This document shows positions 21,972-33,391 of a DNA stretch of 64,000 nucleotides, in pieces (the stretch's first letter is position 1; each line of letters opens with the position of its first letter). The DNA is taken from NCBI RefSeq assembly GCF_002079055.1, contig NC_047492.1, positions 1 through 64,000 on the forward strand. Reading direction: 5' to 3'. This stretch comes from Saccharomyces paradoxus. Its lineage: Eukaryota; Ascomycota; Saccharomycetes; Saccharomycetales; Saccharomycetaceae. Made by a program: the position numbers and the translations under genes. The notes below the pieces were generated by a model, which saw only the letters and a list, made by a program, of their open reading frames with translations, made no database searches and was not told where the DNA came from.

Positions 21972-22612
21972 TACTTGGATCTAGACCATATATTAGAGGA
22001 GCGTTATACTGTATGTGTGAACGCTTCTTTTTATATGGACAAGGGAGACAGAGCAAAAAGGTACCAAGCCTATTCATCGGCCAGGTCTAGGTAAAGCTCA
22101 CACAACATTTATAACTCGATTTTCCGGGGTAAGTGGGGCACTGGAAAATTAGGATATTCCGGAGCGGAGTTATCAACGGAGAAAATTAAGCTTTCTGATG
22201 GAACTTAATTTAAAAAATTAATCACAACCCATGTGTATTATTCCCGCAAAGGGAGACCATGAGTAAATCTATGCACAGAGCCAATTCCCGCCAGGTCATA
22301 ACTTGATTTTAAAGTAATTAACTCGTAAATTCGTGCAATCGTATCATAGTGCCAAACAGGGAGGTATTGAACGAAGTGAATTCTTACGTCACCACATTTG
22401 AATAATTAAATTACTTGGATTGTATAAGGTTCTCAACAATATGAGAAGGGGAAAATACCGCAATGTGTGATTGATTTTTAAATCCGGGATCTGTAAAATA
22501 TATATAAATGAACACTAGATCGGGCTCGTTCTGTAGTATTGTTTGTACTGTGTATTTTACTTCAAAATCTGACAAAATCTGACAAAATCCAACAGCGATT
22601 GACTAAATAATC
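21972..22612. promoter_or_regulatory. AQY3-DAK2 shared divergent promoter
   Basis: 641 bp lie between the two start codons. TATA elements face both ways: TATAAAAA (minus, 22028-22035) for AQY3 and TATATAAA (plus, 22501-22508) for DAK2. The DAK2 leader contains three tandem copies of a decamer, CAAAATCTGA (22563-22590). Confidence 0.7.
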
Positions 22613-24388
22613 ATGTCTCACAAACAATTCAAATCAGATGGAAACATCGTTACTCCCTACCTACTTGGCCTTGCTCGAAGCAATCCTGGCCTTACAGTGA
22701 TTAAGCACGACCGAGTGGTTTTCCGGACTGCCTCAGCTCCTAATTCAGGGAACCCTGCTAAAGTTTCATTGGTATCCGGAGGTGGCAGTGGCCATGAACC
22801 AACGCACGCTGGGTTTGTTGGTGAAGGTGCCCTAGATGCGATTGCAGCAGGTGCGATTTTTGCTTCTCCTTCCACCAAACAGATCTATTCTGCTATTAAG
22901 GCTGTTGAATCCCCTAAAGGTACCTTGATCATTGTAAAAAATTACACCGGTGATATCATACATTTTGGTCTCGCCGCTGAAAGAGCTAAAGCTGCTGGAA
23001 TGAAGGTTGAACTGGTTGCTGTAGGAGATGACGTCTCTGTCGGTAAGAAGAAAGGTTCTTTAGTCGGGCGTCGAGGTCTCGGAGCCACCGTATTGGTGCA
23101 TAAAATTGCTGGGGCAGCCGCTTCTCATGGATTAGAGTTGTCGGAAGTTGCCAAAGTTGCTCAGTCAGTTGTCGACAATAGTGTCACAATTGCTGCATCT
23201 CTTGACCACTGCACGGTCCCTGGCCACAAACCTGAAGCTATTTTGGGAGAAAACGAGTATGAAATCGGCATGGGTATTCATAACGAGTCTGGTACCTATA
23301 AGTCTTCTCCGTTGCCATCGATTCCTGAGCTCGTTTCTCAGATGCTGCCTTTGCTTCTCGATGAGGATGAAGATCGTTCTTATGTGAAGTTTGGGCCCAA
23401 AGATGACGTAGTCCTTATGGTTAACAACATGGGTGGTATGTCTAATCTAGAATTGGGCTATGCCGCAGAGGTCATTTCCGAACAGTTGATTGATAAGTAC
23501 AAAATTGTGCCTAAGAGAACAATTACTGGAGCATTCATTACTGCTTTGAATGGTCCTGGGTTTGGTATCACTCTTATGAATGCTTCAAAAGCTGGCACCG
23601 ATATCCTTAAGTATTTCGATTATCCTACCACAGCCAGTGGATGGAATCAAATGTACCATTCTGCCAAAGATTGGGAGGTGCTTGCCGAAGGGCAGGTTCC
23701 GACTGCTCCCTCTTTAAAGACATTGAGGAATGAAAAGGGTTCGGGTGTGAACGCTGATTATGACACTTTTGCTAAAATTTTGCTCGCTGGGATTGAAAAG
23801 ATTAATGAGGTTGAACCAAAAGTTACTTGGTACGATACCATTGCAGGAGATGGTGATTGCGGAACTACTCTAGTATCCGGTGGTGAAGCATTAAAAGAAG
23901 CCATTAAAAACCATACATTGCGCCTTGAGGATGCTGCTCTTGGTATTGAAGATATTGCTTATATGGTTGAAGATTCTATGGGTGGCACGTCTGGTGGTCT
24001 ATACTCTATCTACCTGTCTGCTCTCGCACAAGGTGTTAGGGATTCTGGGGACAAGGAACTTACTGCGGACACTTTCAAAAAGGCATCAAGCGTTGCACTA
24101 GATGCTTTGTATAAGTATACGAGAGCCCGTCCTGGCTACAGGACTCTGATCGATGCTCTCCAACCTTTTGTCGAAGCACTGAAGACCGGGAAGGGTCCCA
24201 GAGCTGCTGCCCAAGCTGCTTATGATGGCGCTGAGAAGACAAGGAAGATGGATGCCCTTGTTGGGCGTGCTTCTTACGTGGCTAAGGAGGAGCTGAGAAA
24301 ACTGGACAGCGAAGGTGGATTACCAGATCCAGGAGCGGTTGGTCTTGCCGCATTACTCGATGGATTTGTTACAGCTGCTGGATATTAG
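22613..24388 (+). CDS. DAK2: Dihydroxyacetone kinase Dak2
   Basis: The 591-residue protein is about 97% identical to S. cerevisiae Dak2 (YFL053W) by memory. It phosphorylates dihydroxyacetone with ATP to DHAP in the cytosol, detoxifying DHA and feeding glycolysis. The N-terminal DhaK half has the glycine loop [17 protein letters not shown] and the substrate-binding histidine in GMGIHNE (about H223). The C-terminal DhaL half has the Mg-ATP aspartate motif GDGDCGTT (about residue 413). Full length and intact; ATG at 22613 gives the standard N-terminus [10 protein letters not shown]. Confidence 0.98.
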   Translation: MSHKQFKSDGNIVTPYLLGLARSNPGLTVIKHDRVVFRTASAPNSGNPAKVSLVSGGGSGHEPTHAGFVGEGALDAIAAGAIFASPSTKQIYSAIKAVESPKGTLIIVKNYTGDIIHFGLAAERAKAAGMKVELVAVGDDVSVGKKKGSLVGRRGLGATVLVHKIAGAAASHGLELSEVAKVAQSVVDNSVTIAASLDHCTVPGHKPEAILGENEYEIGMGIHNESGTYKSSPLPSIPELVSQMLPLLLDEDEDRSYVKFGPKDDVVLMVNNMGGMSNLELGYAAEVISEQLIDKYKIVPKRTITGAFITALNGPGFGITLMNASKAGTDILKYFDYPTTASGWNQMYHSAKDWEVLAEGQVPTAPSLKTLRNEKGSGVNADYDTFAKILLAGIEKINEVEPKVTWYDTIAGDGDCGTTLVSGGEALKEAIKNHTLRLEDAALGIEDIAYMVEDSMGGTSGGLYSIYLSALAQGVRDSGDKELTADTFKKASSVALDALYKYTRARPGYRTLIDALQPFVEALKTGKGPRAAAQAAYDGAEKTRKMDALVGRASYVAKEELRKLDSEGGLPDPGAVGLAALLDGFVTAAGY

Positions 24389-27366
24389 AATAAAATGGTC
24401 GTAAACAATTGAAGCGGAACACAATAGCGTCAAAGGTTTCATTTTTGAACTTTTTAGATTGAATAATCCAACTGGAGGTGGACTAGTTGTGTCTCTGGAT
24501 ATTTTTTATAGATATACAAATTGATAATGTACCACGAATTAGACAAATTAGTATCGTTTCTTACAGCTTTTTAAGTGTTTCTTTGTTTCCTCACTTTTTC
24601 TGCAATATTTTCTTGGTTCAATTTCGCTTTCCTTCCTTTTTCCTGGAGCCGTTAAATTTTTGTTTAGGAAGATTTTACACATAGCCACTGTTTTCTGACC
24701 TGTGAATAGCCTCAATGCCTATTAATAGTATCGTGCATTCTCTAATATTATGAAAATTTTCTAGGATAGCAATTAACTATCATCTAGCTATTACTTTTAA
24801 ATGGACCAAGGCGATTATTCATATTTCTAAAAGATTACGGTGTTAAGAAGAAGACTACAACTGCTGAGCAGAAACGCACGGATTATTAGTGTAACGCGAT
24901 CGATGAATAGTGGCATATAAGAAAGAAAGGAAAGAATCAGTTACTGTAAACCTGATATAACTTATTATATTTTTTTTGTTTCGGATTTGATTTTGACAAA
25001 AATCGTAATATTAAGAGCACAGAATATACCAAGTTTTTCCTCATAGTTTTACCAATTCACGAAAGGCATTGAATCTCTGTATGATAAATAATTGTTTCTT
25101 TCTTCATTTTCTTTTTTAATACGATGTCATTCATTATTATATAATCAACCTTCTACTTCAATTTCCTCTAGCAATATTGACTGATAAAGTAGTTGATTCT
25201 TGTTCTACCAATTACAATGTTATGCGTGATCGTCAATATCTTTTAGGTGGATCTGTGAAACCATCAGGGAACTTCATACGCACTGCCACGGATATGTTTC
25301 ACTATATGATTTGGTGTGCTATTGGAGCCTGATTATTGCGTAAGCGTGGCCTCACTTAGTTTTACCATGCCTAGTCAAACATGATAGTTATCTTCAAGAA
25401 AAATCCTCTGACTGAGATGATTATGTTTTTGTCTTTTTTTTTGAATATTGAACTTGCTAGTTAACGCCTGCAGACTAATCATATCTTGGAAAGTCCACAC
25501 TTCTTGGCACTACTTTTCAAATATTTAGAGTTACAGTTCATGTAAGACTTGTGGATCTCGTGGCTTGGATTGAATCAAAAAAATTTAGGTGAACGGTATT
25601 CTTGCTCTTGGCGAGATGGACTGTGTTAAGTAGCGTTCATATGCCTCACTAATAAAAGCGTCGATATGGCCAGAAATTTCGCTGCAAGGCAACACATCTT
25701 GTCGCGCCGCATCCTCTAATGTGTAAGCCGCACAGGGCACGCCTTCCAGACGAGCTAGACCATCGGTAGCAACTATGATACCATTAGCAGATATCAAGCA
25801 AACTGTCTGATCTGCGATATAGGGAGTATGGGTAAACGGATATCTTACTGCTTCAGCAATTGTAGAACTACTTTCAAACCAAAGCTATCATTAACTGCCT
25901 CGCAAATTTCGTCAGGAAGGGTTGCGATTAACATATCGGAGATCGCTAAGCGATCGGCATTCCCAAATGCCATCTTCGCATAAACAGCTGTCGTGTTAGT
26001 ATAAAGAGAGCTAAAACCCTATTGACCTCTCTCTTCATTTCTCTTTTTTATTGTTGCGTTCGTCACCTCGAAAAGTAGATTTCACAATTTGTATGATTTT
26101 CGAGGCCAAGATCCATTAATTTTTGCGTAAAGAGGAGCTGTGCATTATGAACGGCTTATGATATTGTAAAATATTACCTTGCGGCGTTCTAAATGGATAC
26201 ATACCAGAGAAATTTTCGTGAAATGGAACAACGACAGTGGCGATAACAGATAGTCCGGAGTTTTTATCTTCCTTCCACTACTATCGTTTATATCTCTTGA
26301 GCGGCAATATTGGAGAGAGAGCACAAGGTCGATGTTCATGACTTCCGGCATTAAGTAGGGACTTCCCACTAAGATCCATCACGGCGTAGAAGTGTCCTGT
26401 TTCTTTAGTTCGACGGATTTTTTTCCTTGGCACTATGGAGACTAGCTGGGTCTCTAAACATTCGTTGTAACTGTTGATTAAATATTTTGTTCTAGCCTGA
26501 AATCAAGTGAGAAGTTCGACATGTGTCCCTGCTTGTCATATCACGACAGCAAATACTACTCTTGCTATAAATAACCTAGCGTTTTACAATGGGCCCTCAT
26601 AACCGTTTTTTTTTTATTTCACGAGAGACCGCCTTCGTTGGCAATAACACAATACTACTGAAACGTCGTAGCCTTGAGAAAATACACTATTCATTACTGT
26701 TTCCCTTACTACGTCCCTGATGACGCGGGGCAAGGACATCTTACGACCAACTTTACCTCAAATATTCCCTTGTCGAGAATCACCCTACATTTCATCTCAG
26801 CAAGTTTTTCTGGAGAAAGATCAATCCGTTCCGTACGCAATGTATAAATAATATATCAGGATCTTTACGATGCTCGAGAGTTTCTTAGTAGCATGAGTTT
26901 ACGCGAAAAAAACTCCGCCGTTCTAATAACCGGTATACACCGAAGCAGTATCGTATTGTTGCAGAGGCACCCGGAAACTTTCATTCTAACTTTTTCTGTC
27001 CCACAAATCAGGACGTAGAAAGAAGGCATTGACTCCACCACTAAAAGTTAAGTTTTAGGAGCAATTGCCTGATTTTCCAAAAACAACATTGCGCGCTATA
27101 ATTTCTACTCCTGAGATCTCCCAAGTTGGTAGCTTATTGAGGTAAGTCCCTTTTTCCCCTGAGTGCTTGAGGTACCTGCAGCCTAGTCTCTGCCATTTCC
27201 TTCCATTTTTAAAAGTACCCCACGTTGTTAGCGCGTTTTCCCCACCCCCGGCTTAATTAATCTGTCGTTCATTCGATTTAAATACAGAGAAGAAAAGACT
27301 AAATTCAAGAAATTTTTCATTCTCTTGCCAGATGGATAAAACGTAAAAAAACTTCTGCATCAAAAA
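24389..27366. other. DAK2-YFL052W intergenic region (3 kb)
   Basis: Contains only the pseudogene-like fragment annotated separately at 25585-25987. The remainder is AT-rich with no supported gene. The last few hundred bases should hold the YFL052W promoter; I recognise no specific site. Confidence 0.5.
25585..25987 (-). pseudogene. Unidentified protein-coding remnant with a frameshift
   Basis: On the minus strand two consecutive frames together read like one conserved protein. The first runs about 25857-25987 and contains KMAFGNADRLAISDMLIATL. The second runs 25585 to about 25856 and contains LISANGIIVATDGLARLEGV. They join at a single apparent frameshift near 25860. The composition is alanine- and GC-richer than the surroundings, and no intact start or family-length frame remains. 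I do not recognise the family. It is probably the remnant of a lost metabolic gene, possibly foreign in origin. Confidence 0.4.
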
Positions 27367-28767
27367 ATGGCATATAATGGGCAGGCATGCGACTGTTGTT
27401 GCATTCGTCGAGTAAAGTGTGATCGTAAAGAACCATGTAATTGCTGTCTCCAGCATAATCTGCAGTGTACATATCTTCGACCTTTAAAGAAGAGAGGTCC
27501 AAAGCCCGTTAAGACAAGAAACTTGAAAAAAATAGATAATGTGCATGTAGTTACTAAGTGTAGCAGTGCCGGCATGATGAAGGCCCCAAAGGCACTCATC
27601 GATCAATGTCTGCGGCTCTATAACGATAAATTGTATGTGATCTGGCCTTTGCTCTGCTATGATGATCTTCACAAGCTTTTAGAGGAGAGGTATGATGAAA
27701 ACTGTGTGTACTGGTTTCTGGTTTCTCTTTCAGCAGCCACTCTTAGCGATTTACAGACTGAAATTGAATCTGAAGAGGGAGTTACATTTACAGGGAAACA
27801 GCTGTCGAGTTCCTGCATGTCGTCACGCCACGAATTTGATGATTTCAATGGCAGTGACATATTCAAGATTATGACATATTACTGTTTGAACCGGTGTTAC
27901 GCACAGATGTCTAATTCAAGAACTTCATACCGACTTTCTTGTGAAGCTGTAGGGCTCATCAAGCTGGCTGGGTACCATCGCGAGGAAACTTTAGAACGTC
28001 TCCCTTTCAATGAGCAACAGCTTGGAAGAAAGGTTTATTATTTACTTCTTTTGACGGAGAGATACTTTTCTGTATATACACATTGTGCTACAAGTCTGGA
28101 TACCACGATAGCTCCACCGCAGCCGGAGATTGTAACCGACCCTCGGCTTTCTCTGGATAGCTTCCTGGAAATGATTAGGGTATTTACTGTACCAGGAAAA
28201 TGCTTCTTTGATGCTTTAGCTACCGATTGTGCTAATGTAACTTGTACCGAAGAATCGCTTAAAAAGATATGGAAGGAACTTCATACGGTACCACTTGAGA
28301 TAGAGCCATGGTCCTACGGTTATGTAGATATATCATTTTCGCGGCACTGGATTAGAACACTCGCTTGGAAGCTGGTTCTTCAAATAAGTGGTATGCGAAT
28401 TAGTTTTCTTTCGAACAACAAAAATGCGCATATTCCCGTAGAAGTCGCTAGAGAAATGTTAGAAGACACATTTTTGATCCCGAACAATCTTTATTCGGTT
28501 CACGGTCCTGGAATATCAGTAAAAGCATTAGAAATAGCCGACGCATTAGTGGACGTTGTGAATCAGTATGATCCGAACATTGAATCAGAGGCTTGGAGCT
28601 TCTTGTTCGATATATCTAAGTTTGTTTTCTCTCTTAAGCATTGTGATAGCACATTGGTTGATAGGTTTAAGAAAAAATGTCAGTGTGCCCTCATTACGCT
28701 TCCTATCTCTAAGCCACTAGAATCTACAGATAGCACTAAAGAGGATTCCCATATGCTTATTGACTAA
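27367..28767 (+). CDS. YFL052W: MAL-activator-like Zn2Cys6 transcription factor (YFL052W)
   Basis: The 466-residue protein is the orthologue of YFL052W (465 aa), a relative of the maltose activators Mal63/Mal13/Mal33. The N-terminal binuclear zinc cluster is complete: C8-x2-C11-x6-C18-x5-C24-x2-C27-x6-C34, followed by the MAL-family linker LRPLKKRGPK. The rest is the fungal transcription-factor middle domain. It should be a nuclear activator, but its targets are unknown. Here it lies next to a dead isomaltase and a hexose transporter rather than a maltose permease/maltase pair. An S288C-like start (ATG, MAYNGQACDCC) is used. Confidence 0.95.
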   Translation: MAYNGQACDCCCIRRVKCDRKEPCNCCLQHNLQCTYLRPLKKRGPKPVKTRNLKKIDNVHVVTKCSSAGMMKAPKALIDQCLRLYNDKLYVIWPLLCYDDLHKLLEERYDENCVYWFLVSLSAATLSDLQTEIESEEGVTFTGKQLSSSCMSSRHEFDDFNGSDIFKIMTYYCLNRCYAQMSNSRTSYRLSCEAVGLIKLAGYHREETLERLPFNEQQLGRKVYYLLLLTERYFSVYTHCATSLDTTIAPPQPEIVTDPRLSLDSFLEMIRVFTVPGKCFFDALATDCANVTCTEESLKKIWKELHTVPLEIEPWSYGYVDISFSRHWIRTLAWKLVLQISGMRISFLSNNKNAHIPVEVAREMLEDTFLIPNNLYSVHGPGISVKALEIADALVDVVNQYDPNIESEAWSFLFDISKFVFSLKHCDSTLVDRFKKKCQCALITLPISKPLESTDSTKEDSHMLID

Positions 28768-30827
28768 GCCTATTTTCACTCTAGTGGACCGTTTTATGAG
28801 ATGGTAATTACGATCACTGCCAAAGTCCACCGTTGGGTGTGGCGTGAATAATTTCTGGTTGCTCTTCAATATATAAGAAATGTCGGTAGAGCAGATAATA
28901 GTGGCTTCCTTCCAAGTATGGGAAGCTTTGGGTACTAATGATGATATAATAGTTAGCATGTGTGGAGCATTATAAAATTACCATAATATAACAGATTACT
29001 TTGATTTCAAGTAAAACGAAAATATATACCGATCTAGGTTTGAAGAGAATTGGTCCTTACTGTCAATACCGTCGCAAGACATAGTATTTGCCTATGTGTG
29101 ATATTAGTTGTTATATAAAATTATGATCAAAATAAAGTTGTTTATATTCGAGCATTAGGGTTTGTCACGTACCGAGACAATGAGATTTCACAAGACTAAT
29201 TAAAAACAAGATTTTTGTTTCAGCTTTAGTTATGTATAACCTGGCTTAATTCCTTTATATACTAGTAACATTTCAGGGATTTAACATAGGTTCACCGACA
29301 CTTTAGTACTCTGGTGGAACTGCAGATAAGTAAGTAACAAAAAATTTTAGGAAAAATCCCTTTTTTTTTTAAACATTGCTCGACATCAACTATATAATTT
29401 AAATATACTATATGTTCAGGCATGAGACAAGGATTGAATGCCTTTATAGACAGCGGTCTGCGCCATCCATGGCGTGGTTTAAGAGTTAATTAGGAATGTG
29501 AGCTAGAAGAAAACCGGTTAAGCGAGTAAAAACGTTACAAAGATAAATGGGAACTAGGTAACATTTTACTCCTACAAAAGTGTGTAGAGGAAATGGTATA
29601 GCGCGTATTCCAACATTGTCTTTAACTTAAAGAAAACCAAAGAATAAAAATAAGATTCCGATATAGCGCATCATATCTTCAGTTACTACTGGTACTTTAA
29701 TAACTTTATACACAAATATCTACATTAAAAACTGTGTGAGAGCAAGAATGCACTATCCTTCAAGCTACTAGTGCAATAGATTAATTATTTCGTTCATATT
29801 GCTAAAAATATCATCATATAATATGATGTTAATACAACGTCTAAAATTCTACGAGACAAATGAAATAAGGTCACAACTATCAACAAACTTGGAATAGTTT
29901 GGAATTCAAGGACTGATAGTGTAATAGGATTTGAACGAATGACAGAATACAAAACAAAGGGGAAAACAACCACAATTGAACATAGATTTGTTAGTTTCCT
30001 TTTTCAGAATTCGTCTAAATTAATTTTACTATTCCATTTTTAATTCTAAGCTTTATCCCCACTATATTTCGTATTAATATGCTTCAATATTGATTCCGAC
30101 AACTTCAAGTGTGTGGGGTTCATTTTTTGAAGGATTAATCCACTATTTTTTCCGACTCATGAACTTTTGCGAGGGGAAAACCTGTACGATACCGCACAAA
30201 ACGCAACAATTCAACTTTCCTTAGACTTCTATGTGAATGATTACAACAGCATAAGGCAGCAAGCTCAGTGCTCAATGATTCTATTGGTGCAGTTCTTGTG
30301 AACTCTTTGATCAAGCTACAAAAGCATTGAACTGAAATACATTACATTGCCCCGTTTTCATCCCCATTTCTTGGCTATAGGTCAGTCGCAAATAGTGAAA
30401 ACACCTATACGGCCGTTTCTTCTTTGCATTTTGAGATTTAATCAAATAATGAAGGAAAGTTACATTCATTGGTTTTCGTCTCGAGTTCCAAGGTCTTCGA
30501 TGGGCGACGACTGAAATAATAAAGGATCATGGCCTCTAGAATCGCATACTTAAAAGGTATTAGTGTTAGCATGATTTTGTGTTTGTTCATTCTACTACTC
30601 TTCATAGGTGAAATGGAATACAATATTTGATTATGAAGTATACTAAGTGTGGTGCAACAGAAGACTGCTTTCAGCTGGCTGGCAAGAAAAAAATATAATG
30701 AGCAAAAAAAGACAAAGGTATCTGGAACAGGAGAAAATAATTCAACAAAAATAAAAAGACATAAAACACCTTTTTTGTTATTACAAATCTCTACAGAAAC
30801 ATACGAAAATAAATACTAATGCCATCA
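28768..30827. other. 2-kb spacer between YFL052W and IMA5 pseudogene
   Basis: No supported gene. The boundary between conserved chromosome VI sequence and the chromosome-X-like block must lie here, but I see no repeat or LTR that marks it. Confidence 0.5.
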
Positions 30828-32561
30828 CTACTTCATGGAGTAGAGTCTTCCTTCCCATGGCTGTAAGGTACGCGACTTACCATCTGAGTCTGCATATTTA
30901 CCTAAAAACATGGTGTAAGAGGCCTTTTCATTTAGCGTTGGGAAGTCTGTATTGTTGCTACTGAAGTTGAAAACGGCAAACATTTTTTACTATCCGCGTC
31001 TTTGGTGAACATGAACAATTTGTCATTATCTAAATCAAAGAACTGGAAGTTATGTCCGTACACAAGAATACCTTTGTGTTCTTTTCTAACCTGCAAGGCT
31101 TTTTTCCAGAAATAGAAAACAGTCTTTGTCTTTCAACTCAGCTTCTGCATTAATCCCGTCCCTAAACGATTCATTTATGTCTAACCAAGGTTTAGCGTTC
31201 TTCGAAAAACTTGCAGAAGGTTCTTCGCCAGTCCATGGGAAAGGTGTTTCTCTATGGCCCTTGGAAATCAAAGCTAATGCTTCAAAGGATTTTCTCATTT
31301 TTTCTGAGTCCTTACTATAGTCACGTTTGATGGCAGCGTAATTACCAGTACCTTCGACACATTTAATTTGTTCAATCTTTCTATTTTTGAAGTTAGGCAT
31401 GTCCAGTTCCTGGCCTTGGTAAATAAACACAGTACCAGTCAACGAGATGATAAGCGTGGCCAACATTTTCGACGAAATCCCACGCCATTTGGGAGAATCA
31501 CAACCAAAACGCGAAACACTAAGAAGTTGATCGTGGTTTTCTAAGTATATGGTGGATCAGCAATCAGTATTTTTGATAAACAGAAAACTTTCCGCAAGGG
31601 CCAGCTTAAAGTTTTTCAAGGTAAAGGGAATAAGCTCACACTTAAATTCTGGGCTTTCACCTACTGCGGTGTGCTTGAAGTTGAACATCATGTTAAGTTC
31701 TCTTTCCTTGGAACTAGTATAGTCCCTAAAGTCATCTTCATTCCCGACACCAACTTCTCCGACAGTCATAATTTCCTTGTCCTCTGGGACTTGGGTAATT
31801 ATATATTGGCGCATTTCTTTATGGTACTCGTGAATACGTGGTCCATTTATGAAAAAAGGCGTCCCCATCCTGGTAAGGAACGGTTGGATCAGTAATAGGA
31901 GCATCTGGCAAGCCCTCAACTTTGGAGTACATGCTACCCACATCAATTCTGAACCCATCAACATTGTGGCGTAACCAGTAGCCTACTGAGGAGTCATAAA
32001 TGGCCTTACGGCACTCTTCATTTTCCCAGTTGAAATCAGGTTGACCAGGGGCAAAAATGTGCATGAAGAACTCGCCTGTTTTCTCATCATATCTCCAAGC
32101 TGACCCACCAAAGAAAGACCTCCAATTGTTTGGGGGGAATTGGATTATCTTTTTTACCGTAACCCTTAGGAGGTCTCCAGAAGAGCCAGTCACGCTTTAG
32201 AAGATCTACTTTCTTTGAACCGCTCATACTCTTCGAACAATGGTCAATAACCAGGTCAACAATCACCTTGATACCTCTTTTATGAGATTCTTCTACCAAC
32301 TGAAAAACAATCCTCGTTTGTTCCGTAACGAGGCCACACCTTCTCATAGTTCGCAATATCATATCCCATATCTTCCTGAGGGGATTCTTAGAAGGGACAC
32401 ACCCATATAGTGTCGACACTTAACTCTTTGATGTAGTCAAGTTTGGAAGTAATCCCGGCCAGGTCACCCCAACCGTCATTGTCGCAGTATTTTAAAATAA
32501 CGGGGTAAATTTGATAGATGGTGGCTTCTTTCCACTACTTTGGATTATGGATAATTGTCAT
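30828..32561 (-). pseudogene. IMA5: IMA5 isomaltase (alpha-1,6-glucosidase) pseudogene
   Basis: The minus strand reads collinearly with Ima5 (581 aa) from MTIIHNPK at 32561 to QPWEGRLYSMK and a stop at 30828. GH13 segments such as [20 protein letters not shown], the nucleophile region [17 protein letters not shown], and FIYQGQELDMPNFKNRKIEQ are intact as stretches. The frame is destroyed: a nonsense codon at codon 9 (Trp in Ima5), a second about 50 codons later, a third near 31556, and about five frameshifts along the gene. It is clearly non-functional and has decayed for some time. In S. cerevisiae IMA5 neighbours HXT8 on chromosome X-L in this same order and orientation. Confidence 0.93.
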
Positions 32562-33391
32562 AACTTTCTTCACTTTTACTTGATTCCTTTTGCGGAAAGC
32601 ACCAAGATCTTATATCTGAAAAAATGTGGAAACTAGTCGCGTAATATATCATTTCTTCATGCTTTCACAGACTAATGAGCTATGACTCCTGCACAATCAT
32701 TCGGAGTTAAGCATGCCAGCTTTTGAGGAAGAACATATTTTTTTGTTTAATGAAGGCGGTCATCATTATTAAAGGCAAGATGCAGCTACCGTATTTCTCC
32801 GTATTTCTCCGTATTTCTCCGTATTTTCCCCGAAAAATTCAATGTTGAGAAAAAGAATATAGTTCATTACTCCATATTCTATCCTACTGTAACTAAAGGT
32901 TTTAGGTTACTATAGTCCGCATTTATCCATTGAAAAATTTATTAACTTTGTCGGAAATGGGAACCTTATTTTATTAGGTCGTAGACTTACTAGCAAAGAA
33001 GGGCTCGCAAAGACTAGTAATTCCATACAATTGGGGCAGCCTAGCTGGGCATGGGCACATGTAAAACTAAGAGGTTCTGGAAGAATTGACAAATTCGCGT
33101 TACCCGTTTATCACCTCTGGCATTTTCCCGAAAATACTTCCGAGTGTTGTCATTGTCTTTTAGGCGCTTTGCAATTTTACGACACTATGCTGCAAATGCT
33201 TTAACTGACTGTAATTGAAGAAATAACGCAAGGAGAAATCATTCACATATTAGGGTACTGAGGTTAAAATAAATGATAAAATGAATCTTGGCAAGGTATA
33301 TTTAACGGGCGCTTTTTCTTCTACAAAATTTTTTATTCTTTGATTTTTTTGGCGTTTCTTTGCTACGATCAGTAAATTATAGCGTCAAAGC
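32562..33391. other. IMA5 pseudogene-HXT8 intergenic region
   Basis: 830 bp forming the HXT8 promoter and the dead IMA5 promoter. The only distinct structure is the decamer repeat at 32790-32821, annotated separately. Confidence 0.55.
32790..32821 (-). promoter_or_regulatory. Tandem CGGAGAAATA repeats (candidate Rgt1 sites) upstream of HXT8
   Basis: On the minus strand the decamer CGGAGAAATA occurs three times in tandem, preceded by a degenerate copy at 32821-32830 and followed by a terminal CGG. Each perfect copy contains CGGAGAA (TTCTCCG on plus at 32795-32801, 32805-32811 and 32815-32821), which fits the Rgt1 consensus CGGANNA. Rgt1 represses HXT genes without glucose and usually binds clustered sites. 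The array is about 570-600 bp before the HXT8 start, a typical distance. Confidence 0.6.
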
